From assembly GCF_026686735.1 (NCBI RefSeq), contig NZ_CP113432.1, positions 2,469,001-2,533,000 of the forward strand: a stretch of 64,000 nucleotides of DNA, given 5' to 3'. Position 1 is the first letter of the stretch. Every line of letters starts with the position of its first letter. Positions 44,144-53,407 of the stretch are shown here, piece by piece. Both the position numbers and the translations under genes were made by a program. Under the pieces are notes generated by a model that was not told where the DNA came from, ran no database searches, and saw nothing but the letters and a program-made list of their open reading frames with translations. The DNA comes from Pseudomonas triclosanedens (GTDB lineage Bacteria; Pseudomonadota; Gammaproteobacteria; Pseudomonadales; Pseudomonadaceae).

Positions 44144-44254
44144 GGCGCTCTCCTGTGCCTGTGCCGTTGAATGCCCGACCCGTGGAAAGCGTCACGAGTA
44201 AATCATGGGTCTGAAGAATGATAGGCACATTGGCGGAAAGCTGCCGAAAGTCGA

Positions 44255-44275
44255 ACGGCCAGCGATGCTGGCCGT
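44255..44275 (-). terminator. Probable terminator of ppsR
   Basis: ACGGCCAGC (44255-44263) and GCTGGCCGT (44267-44275), nine perfect pairs with a three-base loop, 27 bases after the ppsR stop on the minus strand. The T-run is weak (TTCGACTTT). Confidence 0.55.
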
Positions 44276-44301
44276 CGGTCGGAGAGTTTGTCGGCGCGCG
44301 A

Positions 44302-45120
44302 TTACTTGAGGCGCCGCTCGACACCTTTCTCGACCAGGATCTTGGCGGAGATTTCTTCCACCGAGAAATGCGTCGAGTTGATGTAGGCGATGTTCTCGCG
44401 CCGGAACAGGTTTTCCACCTCGCGGACTTCGAATTCGCATTGGGCGAAGCTCGCGTAGCGGCTGTTGGGCTTGCGCTCGTTGCGGATCGCGGTCAGCCGG
44501 TCGGGGTCGATGGTCAAGCCGAACAGCTTGTGCTTGTAGGGCTTGAGTGCGTTGGGCAGTTGCAGGCGCTCCATGTCCTCTTCGGTCAATGGGTAGTTCG
44601 CCGCGCGGATGCCGTATTGCAGTGCCATATAAAGGCAGGTCGGGGTCTTGCCGCAGCGCGATACGCCCACCAGGATCAGGTCGGCCTTGTCGTAGTAGTG
44701 GGTACGGGCGCCGTCGTCGTTGTCCAGGGCGAAGTTGACCGCATCGATACGCTCCATGTAGTTGGAATTGTGGCCGATGCTGTGGGATTTTCCGACGGAA
44801 TACGACGAGTCTGAGGATAATTCCTGTTCGAGCGGGGACAAAAACGTCGAGAAGATGTCAATCATGAAACCGTTGGATTGCGCCAGAACAGAGCGGATTT
44901 CACGGTTCACGATGGTGTCGAAGATGATTGGGCGCGCCCCGTCCGCCTCGGCAGCGGTATTGATTTGCTGTACCATGACGCGCGCTTTTTCTTCGGTATC
45001 GATGTAAGGTCGCGTCAGTTTGACGAAGTTGATGTTCTCGAACTGCGCAAGAAGGCTCTGGCCGAGGGTTTCGGCAGTGATGCCGGTGCCATCGGAAATG
45101 AAAAATGCAGTTCGTTTCAT
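44302..45120 (-). CDS. ppsR: PpsR, PEP synthase regulatory kinase/pyrophosphorylase
   Basis: 272 aa DUF299 protein. N-terminal [22 protein letters not shown]-loop [11 protein letters not shown] (151-161) and [16 protein letters not shown] near the C-terminus. It inactivates PEP synthase by ADP-dependent phosphorylation and reactivates it by phosphorolysis. Divergent from ppsA, its target, across 165 bases, which fits shared control of gluconeogenesis. Confidence 0.95.
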   Translation of the reverse strand: MKRTAFFISDGTGITAETLGQSLLAQFENINFVKLTRPYIDTEEKARVMVQQINTAAEADGARPIIFDTIVNREIRSVLAQSNGFMIDIFSTFLSPLEQELSSDSSYSVGKSHSIGHNSNYMERIDAVNFALDNDDGARTHYYDKADLILVGVSRCGKTPTCLYMALQYGIRAANYPLTEEDMERLQLPNALKPYKHKLFGLTIDPDRLTAIRNERKPNSRYASFAQCEFEVREVENLFRRENIAYINSTHFSVEEISAKILVEKGVERRLK

Positions 45121-45285
45121 ATGCGCTGCGGGCCTTAAGGTAGGAACGTTTCTTGGCTATGATGGGCCGCGCGTTTGCAAGGCCCTTTGCCGGGGCATTC
45201 TCACTCATTTTTCTGGCCCGGACCAGACGAGTGGGGCCGCACCGGCCCGTACGACCTTTTCCAACACCTTAGTGGAGAGATCACC

Positions 45286-47655
45286 TTGGTAGAGTACGTA
45301 GTTTCCCTCGATAAGCTCGGCGTCCATGATGTCGAACGTGTGGGGGGCAAGAACGCATCCCTGGGCGAAATGATCAGCAACCTCGCCGGTGCTGGTGTGT
45401 CCGTACCGGGTGGTTTCGCCACCACCGCCCAGGCCTACCGTGACTTCCTCGAGCAGAGCGGCCTTAACGATCGCATCCATGCTGCGCTGGATGCTCTCGA
45501 TGTGGATGACGTGAATGCCCTGGCCAAGACCGGTGCGCAGATCCGCCAGTGGGTGATGGACGCCGAGTTCCCCGCGCAACTGGACGCCGACATTCGCAAG
45601 GCCTTCGCCGAGATGGCCGGCAGCAATGACAACATGGCCGTCGCCGTGCGTTCCTCTGCCACCGCCGAAGACCTGCCGGACGCATCCTTCGCCGGCCAGC
45701 AGGAGACCTTCCTGAACATCCGCGGCGTGGACAACGTGATCCGCGCGGCCAAGGAAGTCTTCGCCTCCCTCTTCAACGACCGTGCGATCGCCTACCGCGT
45801 GCATCAGGGGTTCGACCACAAGCTGGTCGCCCTGTCCGCTGGCGTACAGCGCATGGTTCGCTCGGAAACCGGCACCGCCGGCGTAATGTTCACCCTGGAC
45901 ACCGAGTCCGGTTTCCGTGACGTGGTGTTCATCACCGGTGCCTATGGCCTCGGCGAGACCGTGGTTCAGGGTGCGGTGAACCCCGACGAGTTCTACGTAC
46001 ACAAGCCGACCCTGGAAGCCGGTCGTCCGGCGATCCTGCGTCGCAACCTGGGCAGCAAGGCCATCAAGATGGTCTACGGCGACGAGGCCAAGGCCGGTAA
46101 ATCGGTCAAGGTAGTCGATGTGGAGAAGGCCGATCGCGCCCGCTTCGCACTCTCCGATGCCGAGGTGATCGAGCTGGCCAAGCAGGCGCTGATCATCGAG
46201 AAGCACTACCAGCGTCCTATGGACATCGAGTGGGCCAAAGACGGCGACGACGGCAAGCTGTATATCGTCCAGGCCCGTCCAGAGACCGTGAAGAGCCGCT
46301 CCAGCGCCACCGTTATGGAGCGCTACCTGCTCAAGGAAAAGGGCAAGGTCCTGGTTGAAGGTCGCGCCATCGGCCAGCGTATTGGCGCCGGCCCGGTGAA
46401 GGTGATCCACGATGTCTCCGAGATGGACAAGGTGCAGCCGGGCGACGTGCTGGTCTCCGACATGACCGACCCGGACTGGGAGCCGGTGATGAAGCGCGCC
46501 AGCGCTATCGTCACCAACCGTGGCGGCCGCACCTGCCATGCCGCGATCATCGCCCGTGAGCTGGGTATCCCTGCTGTCGTCGGTTGCGGCAACGCCACCG
46601 CGGCGCTGAAGGACGGCCAGCGTGTGACCGTGTCCTGCGCCGAAGGCGACACCGGCCTGATCTACGAAGGCGAGCTGGGCTTCGACATCCGCCAGAACTC
46701 GGTCGACGCCATGCCCGAGCTGCCGTTCAAGATCATGATGAACGTCGGCAACCCGGACCGCGCCTTCGACTTTGCCCAACTGCCGAACGAAGGCGTGGGC
46801 CTGGCCCGCCTGGAATTCATCATCAATCGCATGATCGGCGTGCATCCCAAGGCGCTGCTGAACTTCGCCAGCCTGCCGGCGGACATCAAGGATAGCGTCG
46901 AGAAGCGAATCGCCGGTTACGACGATCCGGTCGGCTTCTATGTCGAGAAGCTGGTCGAAGGCGTCGCTACCCTGGCGGCGGCTTTCTGGCCGAAGAAGGT
47001 CATCGTGCGTCTGTCGGACTTCAAGTCCAATGAATACGCCAACCTGATCGGCGGAAAGTTGTACGAGCCGGAAGAAGAGAACCCGATGCTCGGCTTCCGT
47101 GGTGCCTCGCGCTACATCAGCGAGTCGTTCCGCGATTGCTTCGAGCTCGAATGCCGCGCGATGAAGAAGGTCCGCAATGAAATGGGCCTGACCAACGTGG
47201 AGCTGATGGTGCCCTTCGTCCGTACCCTGGGCGAGGCGTCGCAGGTCGTCGACCTGCTGGCCACCAACGGCCTGAAGCGTGGCGAGAACGGCCTGCGCGT
47301 CATCATGATGTGCGAACTGCCGTCCAATGCCCTGCTGGCTGACGAGTTCCTCGAATTCTTCGATGGTTTCTCCATCGGTTCCAACGACCTGACCCAACTG
47401 ACCCTCGGTCTTGATCGTGACTCCGGCATCGTCGCGCACCTGTTCGACGAGCGTAATCCTGCCGTGAAGAAGCTGCTGTCCAATGCCATCCAGGCGTGCA
47501 ACCGCGCCGGCAAGTACATCGGCATCTGCGGCCAGGGCCCGTCGGACCATCCGGATCTGGCCAAGTGGCTGATGGAGCAGGGCATCGAGAGCGTGTCGCT
47601 GAACCCTGACTCGGTACTCGATACCTGGTTCTTCCTTGCGGAAGGTCAGGCCTGA
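45286..47655 (+). CDS. ppsA: PpsA, phosphoenolpyruvate synthase
   Basis: 789 aa. Converts pyruvate and ATP to PEP, AMP and phosphate. The start is TTG 45286 (product begins [15 protein letters not shown]) with GGAGAG seven bases upstream; the frame is open further upstream but unlike the family. N-terminal ATP-binding domain ([20 protein letters not shown]), the phosphohistidine domain with His418 in [14 protein letters not shown], and the C-terminal PEP domain ([27 protein letters not shown] with catalytic Cys). Regulated by PpsR encoded divergently. A TATGAT hexamer at 45158-45163 may be its -10 element. Confidence 0.95.
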   Translation: MVEYVVSLDKLGVHDVERVGGKNASLGEMISNLAGAGVSVPGGFATTAQAYRDFLEQSGLNDRIHAALDALDVDDVNALAKTGAQIRQWVMDAEFPAQLDADIRKAFAEMAGSNDNMAVAVRSSATAEDLPDASFAGQQETFLNIRGVDNVIRAAKEVFASLFNDRAIAYRVHQGFDHKLVALSAGVQRMVRSETGTAGVMFTLDTESGFRDVVFITGAYGLGETVVQGAVNPDEFYVHKPTLEAGRPAILRRNLGSKAIKMVYGDEAKAGKSVKVVDVEKADRARFALSDAEVIELAKQALIIEKHYQRPMDIEWAKDGDDGKLYIVQARPETVKSRSSATVMERYLLKEKGKVLVEGRAIGQRIGAGPVKVIHDVSEMDKVQPGDVLVSDMTDPDWEPVMKRASAIVTNRGGRTCHAAIIARELGIPAVVGCGNATAALKDGQRVTVSCAEGDTGLIYEGELGFDIRQNSVDAMPELPFKIMMNVGNPDRAFDFAQLPNEGVGLARLEFIINRMIGVHPKALLNFASLPADIKDSVEKRIAGYDDPVGFYVEKLVEGVATLAAAFWPKKVIVRLSDFKSNEYANLIGGKLYEPEEENPMLGFRGASRYISESFRDCFELECRAMKKVRNEMGLTNVELMVPFVRTLGEASQVVDLLATNGLKRGENGLRVIMMCELPSNALLADEFLEFFDGFSIGSNDLTQLTLGLDRDSGIVAHLFDERNPAVKKLLSNAIQACNRAGKYIGICGQGPSDHPDLAKWLMEQGIESVSLNPDSVLDTWFFLAEGQA

Positions 47656-47674
47656 CGGTTCCTCTACCATCCTG

Positions 47675-47705
47675 AAAAGGGCGGGTGAATCACCCGCCCT
47701 TTTTT
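47675..47705 (+). terminator. Terminator of ppsA
   Basis: AAAAGGGCGGGTG (47675-47687) and CACCCGCCCTTTT (47691-47703), 13 perfect pairs with a three-base loop and T-run to 47705. Confidence 0.92.
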
Positions 47706-47719
47706 GTGCAAGCGATTCC

Positions 47720-48694
47720 ATGCAAAGCAGTAGTCAACTCTTTCCCGTTGCGCTCCTGAGCGCAGAACTCCGCGGCGATCTCACCGAGGACGTATACCGG
47801 CTCAAGCCTGGCAACAGCCCCGATTCCAGCGTCGAGCTGGCGATGACTCGCATCGGGTGTCGTGATGGCGCACGTGGCGTGCCGGTGATCCTGCTGCACG
47901 GCAGCTTCTCCAACAGGCGCTTCTGGTATTCGCCCAGAGGTATCGGCCTCGGGCCTTATCTGGCGCGGGCCGGTTTCGATGTCTGGATTCCGGAGATGCG
48001 CGGGCATGGCCTGTCGCCACGCAATCACCACTATGACCTGAATCGCGTGGCCGACTATGCGCGCTTCGACCTGCCGGCCATCGCCCGTTTTGTTGTCGAG
48101 CAGAGTGTTCAGGCGCCTCACTGGGTCGGCCACTCCCTGGGCGGCATCACGCTTGCGGCAGCACTTGGCGGCGGCTACCTGGAGTCGGAGCAGGCGGCCA
48201 GTGTGGCGCTCTGTGGCAGCCAGGTTAGCCGTACCTACTGGCCATTGAAGCTGCCGCCGGTCGAGTGGAGCGGCCGCTTCCTGCTGCGGCGCATGGGCGG
48301 GCTTTCCGGCTCGCGGCTCAAGCGTGGCCCGGAAGACGAACCAACCGGCCTCGCACTGGAAACGCTGCGCTGGCATGGTCTGTTCGGTCGATTCGGCGAG
48401 AAGGATAACGACTGGTGGGCGGGCTTGGCGAACGTCCATACACCCGTGCTGGCGGTGGCGTCGGACGGTGATCGCCAGGATCCGGCGTGGGCCTGCAACA
48501 AGCTGCTGCAGCAGTTCGGCTCCGAGGTGCGCGAGTACCTGCATCTGGGGCGTCGGCAGGGTTTCAGCGAAGATTTCGGGCATGTCGACATGCTGATCAG
48601 CAAAGGTGCGCAGCGTGAGGTATGGCCCCTGCTGCGGCATTCGCTGGAGGAGGGCGTCCTGCCGGCCAGTCAGGCGGCTCTGGCGCAGGCTTGA
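47720..48694 (+). CDS. Alpha/beta hydrolase (esterase/lipase-like)
   Basis: 324 aa alpha/beta-hydrolase. LLHGSFSNRRFW with the HG oxyanion motif (60-69), nucleophile elbow GHSLGG with Ser139, acid in VASDGDRQDP, and His near the C-terminus in DFGHVDML. No signal peptide. ATG 47720 starts only 15 bases past the ppsA terminator T-run and has no strong SD, so it may depend on read-through. The PEMRGHGLSPRNH region resembles polymer- or acyl-ester hydrolases; the substrate is not evident. Confidence 0.83.
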   Translation: MQSSSQLFPVALLSAELRGDLTEDVYRLKPGNSPDSSVELAMTRIGCRDGARGVPVILLHGSFSNRRFWYSPRGIGLGPYLARAGFDVWIPEMRGHGLSPRNHHYDLNRVADYARFDLPAIARFVVEQSVQAPHWVGHSLGGITLAAALGGGYLESEQAASVALCGSQVSRTYWPLKLPPVEWSGRFLLRRMGGLSGSRLKRGPEDEPTGLALETLRWHGLFGRFGEKDNDWWAGLANVHTPVLAVASDGDRQDPAWACNKLLQQFGSEVREYLHLGRRQGFSEDFGHVDMLISKGAQREVWPLLRHSLEEGVLPASQAALAQA

Positions 48695-48800
48695 GCCGTT
48701 CCTAGGAGGCGCGGCAACGAGTAGACTGTGACGCCATTGGGGCTTTCGGTCACATCCAGGCCGGTTTGCCCCGCCGGTTTTCATCAAGAGGAGCGTCTCC

Positions 48801-49289
48801 ATGCATTACGTCACCCCCGATCTGTGCGATGCCTACCCGGAGCTGGTCCAGGTCGTCGAGCCGATGTTCAGCAACTTCGGCGGGCGGGACTCCTTCGGTG
48901 GCGAGATCGTCACCATCAAGTGCTTCGAAGACAACTCGCTGGTCAAGGAACAGGTCGACCAGGACGGCAAGGGCAAGGTGCTGGTCGTGGACGGTGGCGG
49001 CTCGCTGCGTCGCGCGCTGCTGGGCGACATGCTGGCTGAGAAAGCAGCCAAGAACGGCTGGGAAGGCATCGTGGTGTACGGCTGTATCCGTGACGTCGAT
49101 GTGATCGCGCAGACTGACCTGGGCGTGCAGGCGCTGGCCAGTCACCCGATGAAGACCGACAAGCGCGGCATCGGCGACCTGAACGTTGCTGTGACTTTTG
49201 GCGGCATCACCTTCCGCCCGGGCGAGTTCGTGTATGCCGACAACAACGGCATCATCGTGTCGCCCCAGGCGCTGAAAATGCCGGAATAA
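48801..49289 (+). CDS. rraA: RraA, regulator of RNase E activity A
   Basis: 162 aa. Conserved RraA core: [36 protein letters not shown] and [28 protein letters not shown], plus [13 protein letters not shown]. RraA binds RNase E and inhibits it; the same family includes HMG/4-hydroxy-4-methyl-2-oxoglutarate aldolases, and the acidic and Arg residues (GCIRDVD) needed for that activity appear to be present. AGAGGAG SD. Stand-alone gene with its own terminator. Confidence 0.92.
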   Translation: MHYVTPDLCDAYPELVQVVEPMFSNFGGRDSFGGEIVTIKCFEDNSLVKEQVDQDGKGKVLVVDGGGSLRRALLGDMLAEKAAKNGWEGIVVYGCIRDVDVIAQTDLGVQALASHPMKTDKRGIGDLNVAVTFGGITFRPGEFVYADNNGIIVSPQALKMPE

Positions 49290-49316
49290 GGCGAACCTCC
49301 GACTGCGGTTCGAGTC

Positions 49317-49347
49317 AATGCCGGAAGCGAGTGCTTCCGGCATTTTT
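49317..49347 (+). terminator. Terminator of rraA
   Basis: AATGCCGGAAGC (49317-49328) and GCTTCCGGCATT (49333-49344), 12 perfect pairs around GAGT, with T-run. It lies 34 bases before cmaX, so cmaX must have its own promoter or use read-through. Confidence 0.92.
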
Positions 49348-49380
49348 CATGGGCGTCTCCCAGGGGGCACAGGAGAGGGC

Positions 49381-50379
49381 ATGCAGCAGTACGAAAGTGG
49401 CACCGAGCGTGGCTTGATCGACGGTTTCGTGCTCGATGGTCGCGGTGGTGGCCGACAAGTTGCGCGCAGCGAACTGCCGCTGCTGGATCTTAAGCCGGAG
49501 GAGAGTCTCTGGGTGCATTGGGACCGCGGTGTGCCCGAGGCGCAGAGCTGGTTGCGCGAGTCCAGCGGGCTCAATGAGTTCGCCTGCGACCTGCTGCTGG
49601 AGGAGGCGACCCGGCCTCGACTGGTCGATCTGGGGGGCGAGCGCCTGTTGCTGTTCCTGCGCGGGGTGAACCTCAATCCCGGTGCGGTTCCCGAGGACAT
49701 GGTGTCGCTGCGCGTCTATGCCGAGTCGCAGCGGGTGATCTCCTTGCGCCTGCGACCGCTCAAGGCGGTGGCCGACCTGCGCGCGGACCTGGAGGCCGGC
49801 CACGGACCGAAGACGGCCTCGGAGGTGGTGCTGTACCTGGCGCATTACCTGACCGACCGCGTCGACACCCTGATCGGCGGCCTGGCGGACCAGCTCGACG
49901 CAATGGAAGAGGCCATCGAGGAAGACGAGCGCAGCATTCCCGACCAGCATCAGTTGAGGATGCTGCGCCGGCGTGCCGCCGGCTTGCGCCGGTATCTCTC
50001 GCCGCAGCGCGACATTTACGCGCAGATGGTGAAGTTCAAGCTGTCGTGGACGCTGGCTGACGACGCCGACTACTGGAACGAGTTGTACAACCGGCTGACC
50101 CGCAATCTCGAGGAGCTGGAGCTGATCCGCGAGCGCATCAGCCTGATCCAGGAAGCCGAACACCGTCGAATTACCGAACGAATGAACCGCACCATGTATC
50201 TGCTTGGTATCATTACCGGCTTTTTCCTCCCCATGAGCTTCGTGACCGGACTTCTGGGGATCAATGTCGGCGGGATTCCCGGCTCGAGCGCGCCGTATGG
50301 TTTCGCCGTGGCCTGCCTGCTGATCGGCGGCATTGCCACCTTCCAGTGGTGGATTTTCCGCCGGCTGCGTTGGCTCTAG
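49381..50379 (+). CDS. cmaX: CmaX, CorA/ZntB-like cation transporter
   Basis: 332 aa. Long cytoplasmic part with coiled helices (DQLDAMEEAIEEDERS) and two C-terminal spans separated by the GIN variant motif (TGLLGINVGG) seen in ZntB-type zinc/proton proteins instead of GMN. First gene of the conserved cmaX-crfX-cmpX-sigX-oprF block, which belongs to the SigX cell-envelope regulon. GGAGAG precedes ATG 49381, which is why the longer frame is rejected. Confidence 0.92.
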   Translation: MQQYESGTERGLIDGFVLDGRGGGRQVARSELPLLDLKPEESLWVHWDRGVPEAQSWLRESSGLNEFACDLLLEEATRPRLVDLGGERLLLFLRGVNLNPGAVPEDMVSLRVYAESQRVISLRLRPLKAVADLRADLEAGHGPKTASEVVLYLAHYLTDRVDTLIGGLADQLDAMEEAIEEDERSIPDQHQLRMLRRRAAGLRRYLSPQRDIYAQMVKFKLSWTLADDADYWNELYNRLTRNLEELELIRERISLIQEAEHRRITERMNRTMYLLGIITGFFLPMSFVTGLLGINVGGIPGSSAPYGFAVACLLIGGIATFQWWIFRRLRWL

Positions 50380-50435
50380 ATGTGACTTGTGAATTCGTGG
50401 GGGCGTCAAGCACCTCACACAGGCGAGGTGCGCGC

Positions 50436-50684
50436 ATGCACGACCCATTTGAAGAATCCTTGCGTGATCTGCTGAAGATGCCGCCGGAGCAGCCGGGCGA
50501 CGATTCGCGCCTGGGCCGCGTGCTCAAGACCGCCAACCGCCAGGTCGGTGCGGGCGATCTGTTCAGCCTGATGGGCCATTGGCTGGAAGCGCTGACCATC
50601 GGTGTCAGCCGCGGCTCCGCCCATCTTGCACCCGTCTCGCGTCGCGCGCAGAATTCCGCCCCTTCCGCTGACAAGGCCGATTGA
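50436..50684 (+). CDS. crfX: CrfX, small conserved protein of the SigX block
   Basis: 82 aa, cytoplasmic, mostly helical (DPFEESLRDLLKMPPEQ; DLFSLMGHWLEALTIG), ending in a polar tail. GAGG lies upstream of ATG 50436. It sits between cmaX and cmpX, and its stop is two bases from the cmpX ATG. The assignment rests on position and length; no biochemical role is known. Confidence 0.88.
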   Translation: MHDPFEESLRDLLKMPPEQPGDDSRLGRVLKTANRQVGAGDLFSLMGHWLEALTIGVSRGSAHLAPVSRRAQNSAPSADKAD

Positions 50685-50686
50685 AC

Positions 50687-51511
50687 ATGCAATTCGACAT
50701 CTGGACGCAAAGCCTGCTCACCGCCATGAATACCCTGTGGGGAAAACTGGCCGGGTTCATTCCGAACCTGCTCGGCGCGCTGGTGGTCGTGCTGCTCGGC
50801 TTCATCGTCGCGAAGCTTCTCGATGCCCTGCTTTCCAAACTCCTGGCCAAGCTCGGCCTGGACCGTCTGATGGCCGGCACCGGCCTGACCAAGCTGCTGG
50901 CTCGCGCCGGCATCCAGGTCCCGGTATCGACCCTGATCGGCAAGATCATCTACTGGTTCGTGCTGCTGGTATTCCTGGTGTCCGCGGCCGAGTCCCTCGG
51001 GCTCCAGCGTGTTTCCGCGACACTGGACATGCTGGCGCTGTACCTGCCCAAGGTATTCGGCGCGGCCCTGGTGCTGATCGTCGGTGTATTGCTTGCACAA
51101 CTGGCGAACAGCCTGGTGCGCGGTGCCGCCGACGGCGTCGGTCTCGAATATGCCAATGGGCTGGGGCGCGTGGCGCAGTGGCTGGTCATCATCATCAGTA
51201 TCTCGGTGGCTATCGGTCAGCTCGAGGTGAAGACCGACCTGCTGAACTACATCATCGCCATCGTGCTGATCACCATCGGTCTGGCGGCGGCGCTGGCACT
51301 CGGCCTAGGCAGTCGCGAAGTGGCCGGCCAGATTATCGCGGGTATTTATGTGCGTGAGCTGTATCAGGTTGGGCAACAAGTGAAAGTCGCGGATGTCGAA
51401 GGCATCATCGAAGAAATTGGTACCATCAAGACTATCCTGCTGACGGAGGAGGGCGAGTTGGTGTCCATTGCCAACCGAATCCTGCTCGATCAGCGCGTGA
51501 CCAGTCGCTGA
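50687..51511 (+). CDS. cmpX: CmpX, mechanosensitive-channel-like membrane protein
   Basis: 274 aa with five predicted spans: about 25-45 (LLGALVVVLLGFIVAKLL), 85-105 (IIYWFVLLVFLVSAAESL), 120-140 (VFGAALVLIVGVLLAQLA), 160-178 and 185-205. It ends with an MscS-like beta region (GQQVKVADVEGIIEEIGTIKTILLTEEGELVSI). ATG 50687 lies two bases past the crfX stop. Likely senses or relieves membrane tension and feeds SigX signalling, as reported for P. aeruginosa. Confidence 0.92.
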   Translation: MQFDIWTQSLLTAMNTLWGKLAGFIPNLLGALVVVLLGFIVAKLLDALLSKLLAKLGLDRLMAGTGLTKLLARAGIQVPVSTLIGKIIYWFVLLVFLVSAAESLGLQRVSATLDMLALYLPKVFGAALVLIVGVLLAQLANSLVRGAADGVGLEYANGLGRVAQWLVIIISISVAIGQLEVKTDLLNYIIAIVLITIGLAAALALGLGSREVAGQIIAGIYVRELYQVGQQVKVADVEGIIEEIGTIKTILLTEEGELVSIANRILLDQRVTSR

Positions 51512-51583
51512 GATGATGACCGATCGCCGATGCCGCTCCCGTGGAGCCGCATCGGTAGCTGACTTGACCTGGCCCGACCCGAC

Positions 51584-52174
51584 TTGAACAAGCCGCAATC
51601 ACTGTCCTTGCGCTATGACCCGCGCCAGCTCACCGACGAGGAGCTGGTGGAGCGTTCTCACGAGGAATTGTTCCACGTGACCCGGGCCTATGAAGAGCTG
51701 ATGCGACGCTATCAGCGCACGCTGTTCAATGTCTGTGCCCGATATCTGGGCAACGACCGGGACGCCGATGATGTGTGTCAAGAAGTGATGTTGAAGGTTC
51801 TGTATGGTCTGAAGAACTTCGAAGGAAAGTCGAAGTTCAAGACCTGGCTGTACAGCATCACTTACAATGAGTGCATTACCCAATATCGGAAGGAACGGCG
51901 CAAACGCAGATTGCTCGATGCGCTGAGTCTGGATCCGGTGGAGGAGGCTTCCGAAGAGAAGGCTCCCAAGGTTGAGGAGCGCGGCGGACTAGACCGTTGG
52001 CTGGTTCATGTCAATCCCATCGATCGGGAAATTCTGGTTTTGCGCTTTGTGGCAGAACTGGAGTTCCAGGAGATTGCGGATATCATGCACATGGGCCTGA
52101 GCGCTACCAAAATGCGCTACAAGCGTGCACTCGATCGATTGCGAGAAAAGTTTTCCGGTACGACGGAATCTTAG
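51584..52174 (+). CDS. sigX: SigX, ECF sigma factor
   Basis: 196 aa. Region 2 includes FNVCARYLGNDRDADDVCQEVMLKVLYGL and region 4 includes DREILVLRFVAELEFQEIADIMHMGLSATKMRYKRAL. A TTG start at 51584 gives the N-terminus MNKPQSLSLRYDPRQLT; I see no usual SD before it. No anti-sigma gene is adjacent, as expected for SigX. It drives oprF, its own upstream genes and fatty-acid functions. A hairpin sits between it and oprF. Confidence 0.94.
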   Translation: MNKPQSLSLRYDPRQLTDEELVERSHEELFHVTRAYEELMRRYQRTLFNVCARYLGNDRDADDVCQEVMLKVLYGLKNFEGKSKFKTWLYSITYNECITQYRKERRKRRLLDALSLDPVEEASEEKAPKVEERGGLDRWLVHVNPIDREILVLRFVAELEFQEIADIMHMGLSATKMRYKRALDRLREKFSGTTES

Positions 52175-52195
52175 TTCAGGAAATATTGTCTCTTT

Positions 52196-52225
52196 GGTTG
52201 GGAAGTTCTGATAAACTTGCCAACC
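52196..52225 (+). terminator. Imperfect hairpin between sigX and oprF
   Basis: GGTTGG-g-AAGTT (52196-52207) pairs with AACTT-g-CCAACC (52214-52225), eleven pairs with one internal G/G mismatch and a six-base loop; downstream is AAGTTGTA rather than a T-run. Likely an attenuator or partial terminator separating sigX from the highly expressed oprF. Confidence 0.5.
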
Positions 52226-52282
52226 AAGTTGTACGGCCTATGGTTTGACAACTTATTGACCACCAAGATGGGGATTTAACGG

Positions 52283-53341
52283 ATGAAACTGAAGAACACC
52301 CTTGGCGTCGTAGTCGGCTCTGTAATCGCCGCCACCGCTGTGAACGCCTTTGCTCAAGGCCAGGGCGCGGTCGAGGTCGAGGCCTTCGGCAAGCGCTACT
52401 TCACCGACAGCACCCGCGACATGAAGAACGCCGACCTGTACGGCGGCTCGGTCGGTTACTTCCTGACCGACGACGTCGAGCTGGCTCTGTCCTACGGCGA
52501 ATACCACGACGTTCGCGGCACCTACGAGACCGGCAACAAGAAGGTCCACGGTAACCTGAGCACCCTGGATGCCATCTACCACTTCGGTACTCCGGGCGCT
52601 GGCAACCTGCGTCCGTACGTGTCGGCTGGTATCGGCCATCAGAGCCTGACCAACATCCACGACGCCAACGGCAGCCGTCAGAACCTGACCATGGCTATGG
52701 TTGGTACCGGTCTGAAGTACTACTTCACCGAGAACTTCTTCGCCAAGGCCAGCCTCGACGGCCAGTATGGCCTGGAGAAGCGTGACAACGGTCACCAGGG
52801 CGAGTGGATGGCCGGCCTGGGCGTTGGTCTGAATTTCGGTGGTGGCAAAGCCGCCCCGGCTCCGGAGCCGGTTGCTGAAGTTTGCTCCGACGCTGACAAC
52901 GACGGCGTTTGCGACAACGTCGACAAGTGCCCGAACACCCCGGCCAACGTCACCGTTGACGCCAATGGCTGCCCGGCCGTTGCTGAAGTCGTTCGCGTTC
53001 AGCTGGACGTGAAGTTCGACTTCGACAAGTCCAAGGTTAAAGAGAACAGCTACGCTGACATCAAGAACCTGGCTGACTTCATGAAGCAGTACCCGTCCAC
53101 CTCCACCACCGTTGAAGGCCACACCGACTCCGTCGGTACCGACGCCTACAACCAGAAACTGTCCGAGCGTCGTGCAAACGCCGTTCGTGACGTACTGGTC
53201 AACGAGTACGGTGTTGAAGGCGGTCGCGTGAACGCTGTTGGTTACGGTGAGTCCCGTCCGGTTGCTGACAACGCAACTGCCGAAGGCCGCGCCATCAACC
53301 GTCGCGTAGAAGCCGAAGTAGAAGCCCAAGCCAAGCAGTAA
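52283..53341 (+). CDS. oprF: OprF, major outer-membrane porin and structural protein
   Basis: 352 aa. Signal peptide (NAFAQGQ), N-terminal 8-stranded barrel (about 25-185), a proline-rich hinge (APAPEP) followed by a four-Cys loop (VCSDADNDGVCDNVDKC...GCPAV), and the peptidoglycan-binding OmpA domain (KFDFDKSKVK; VEGHTDSVGTDAYNQKLSERRA). Anchors the outer membrane and forms a general diffusion pore. Codon use is strongly biased, as expected for an abundant protein. The C-terminal domain is nearly identical to P. aeruginosa OprF as I recall it. Confidence 0.97.
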   Translation: MKLKNTLGVVVGSVIAATAVNAFAQGQGAVEVEAFGKRYFTDSTRDMKNADLYGGSVGYFLTDDVELALSYGEYHDVRGTYETGNKKVHGNLSTLDAIYHFGTPGAGNLRPYVSAGIGHQSLTNIHDANGSRQNLTMAMVGTGLKYYFTENFFAKASLDGQYGLEKRDNGHQGEWMAGLGVGLNFGGGKAAPAPEPVAEVCSDADNDGVCDNVDKCPNTPANVTVDANGCPAVAEVVRVQLDVKFDFDKSKVKENSYADIKNLADFMKQYPSTSTTVEGHTDSVGTDAYNQKLSERRANAVRDVLVNEYGVEGGRVNAVGYGESRPVADNATAEGRAINRRVEAEVEAQAKQ

Positions 53342-53359
53342 GTGGTCTGAGCTTTCGAG

Positions 53360-53385
53360 AAAAACCCGGCCTAGGCCGGGTTTTT
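53360..53385. terminator. Terminator of oprF, shared with cobA
   Basis: AAAAACCCGGCC (53360-53371) and GGCCGGGTTTTT (53374-53385) are a perfect 12-bp inverted repeat nearly without loop, with A- and T-runs at the ends. It lies between oprF and the convergent cobA and can act on both strands. Confidence 0.93.
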
Positions 53386-53407
53386 CTTTGCCTGCGTAAA
53401 GTAGCGC

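Noticed and set aside
45205..47721. 838-residue ORF antisense to ppsA
   Set aside because: Shadow frame opposite a highly conserved enzyme.
52245..52250. TTGACA as a -35 element for oprF
   Set aside because: No -10-like hexamer lies at 16-18 bases downstream (the region reads GATGGGG).
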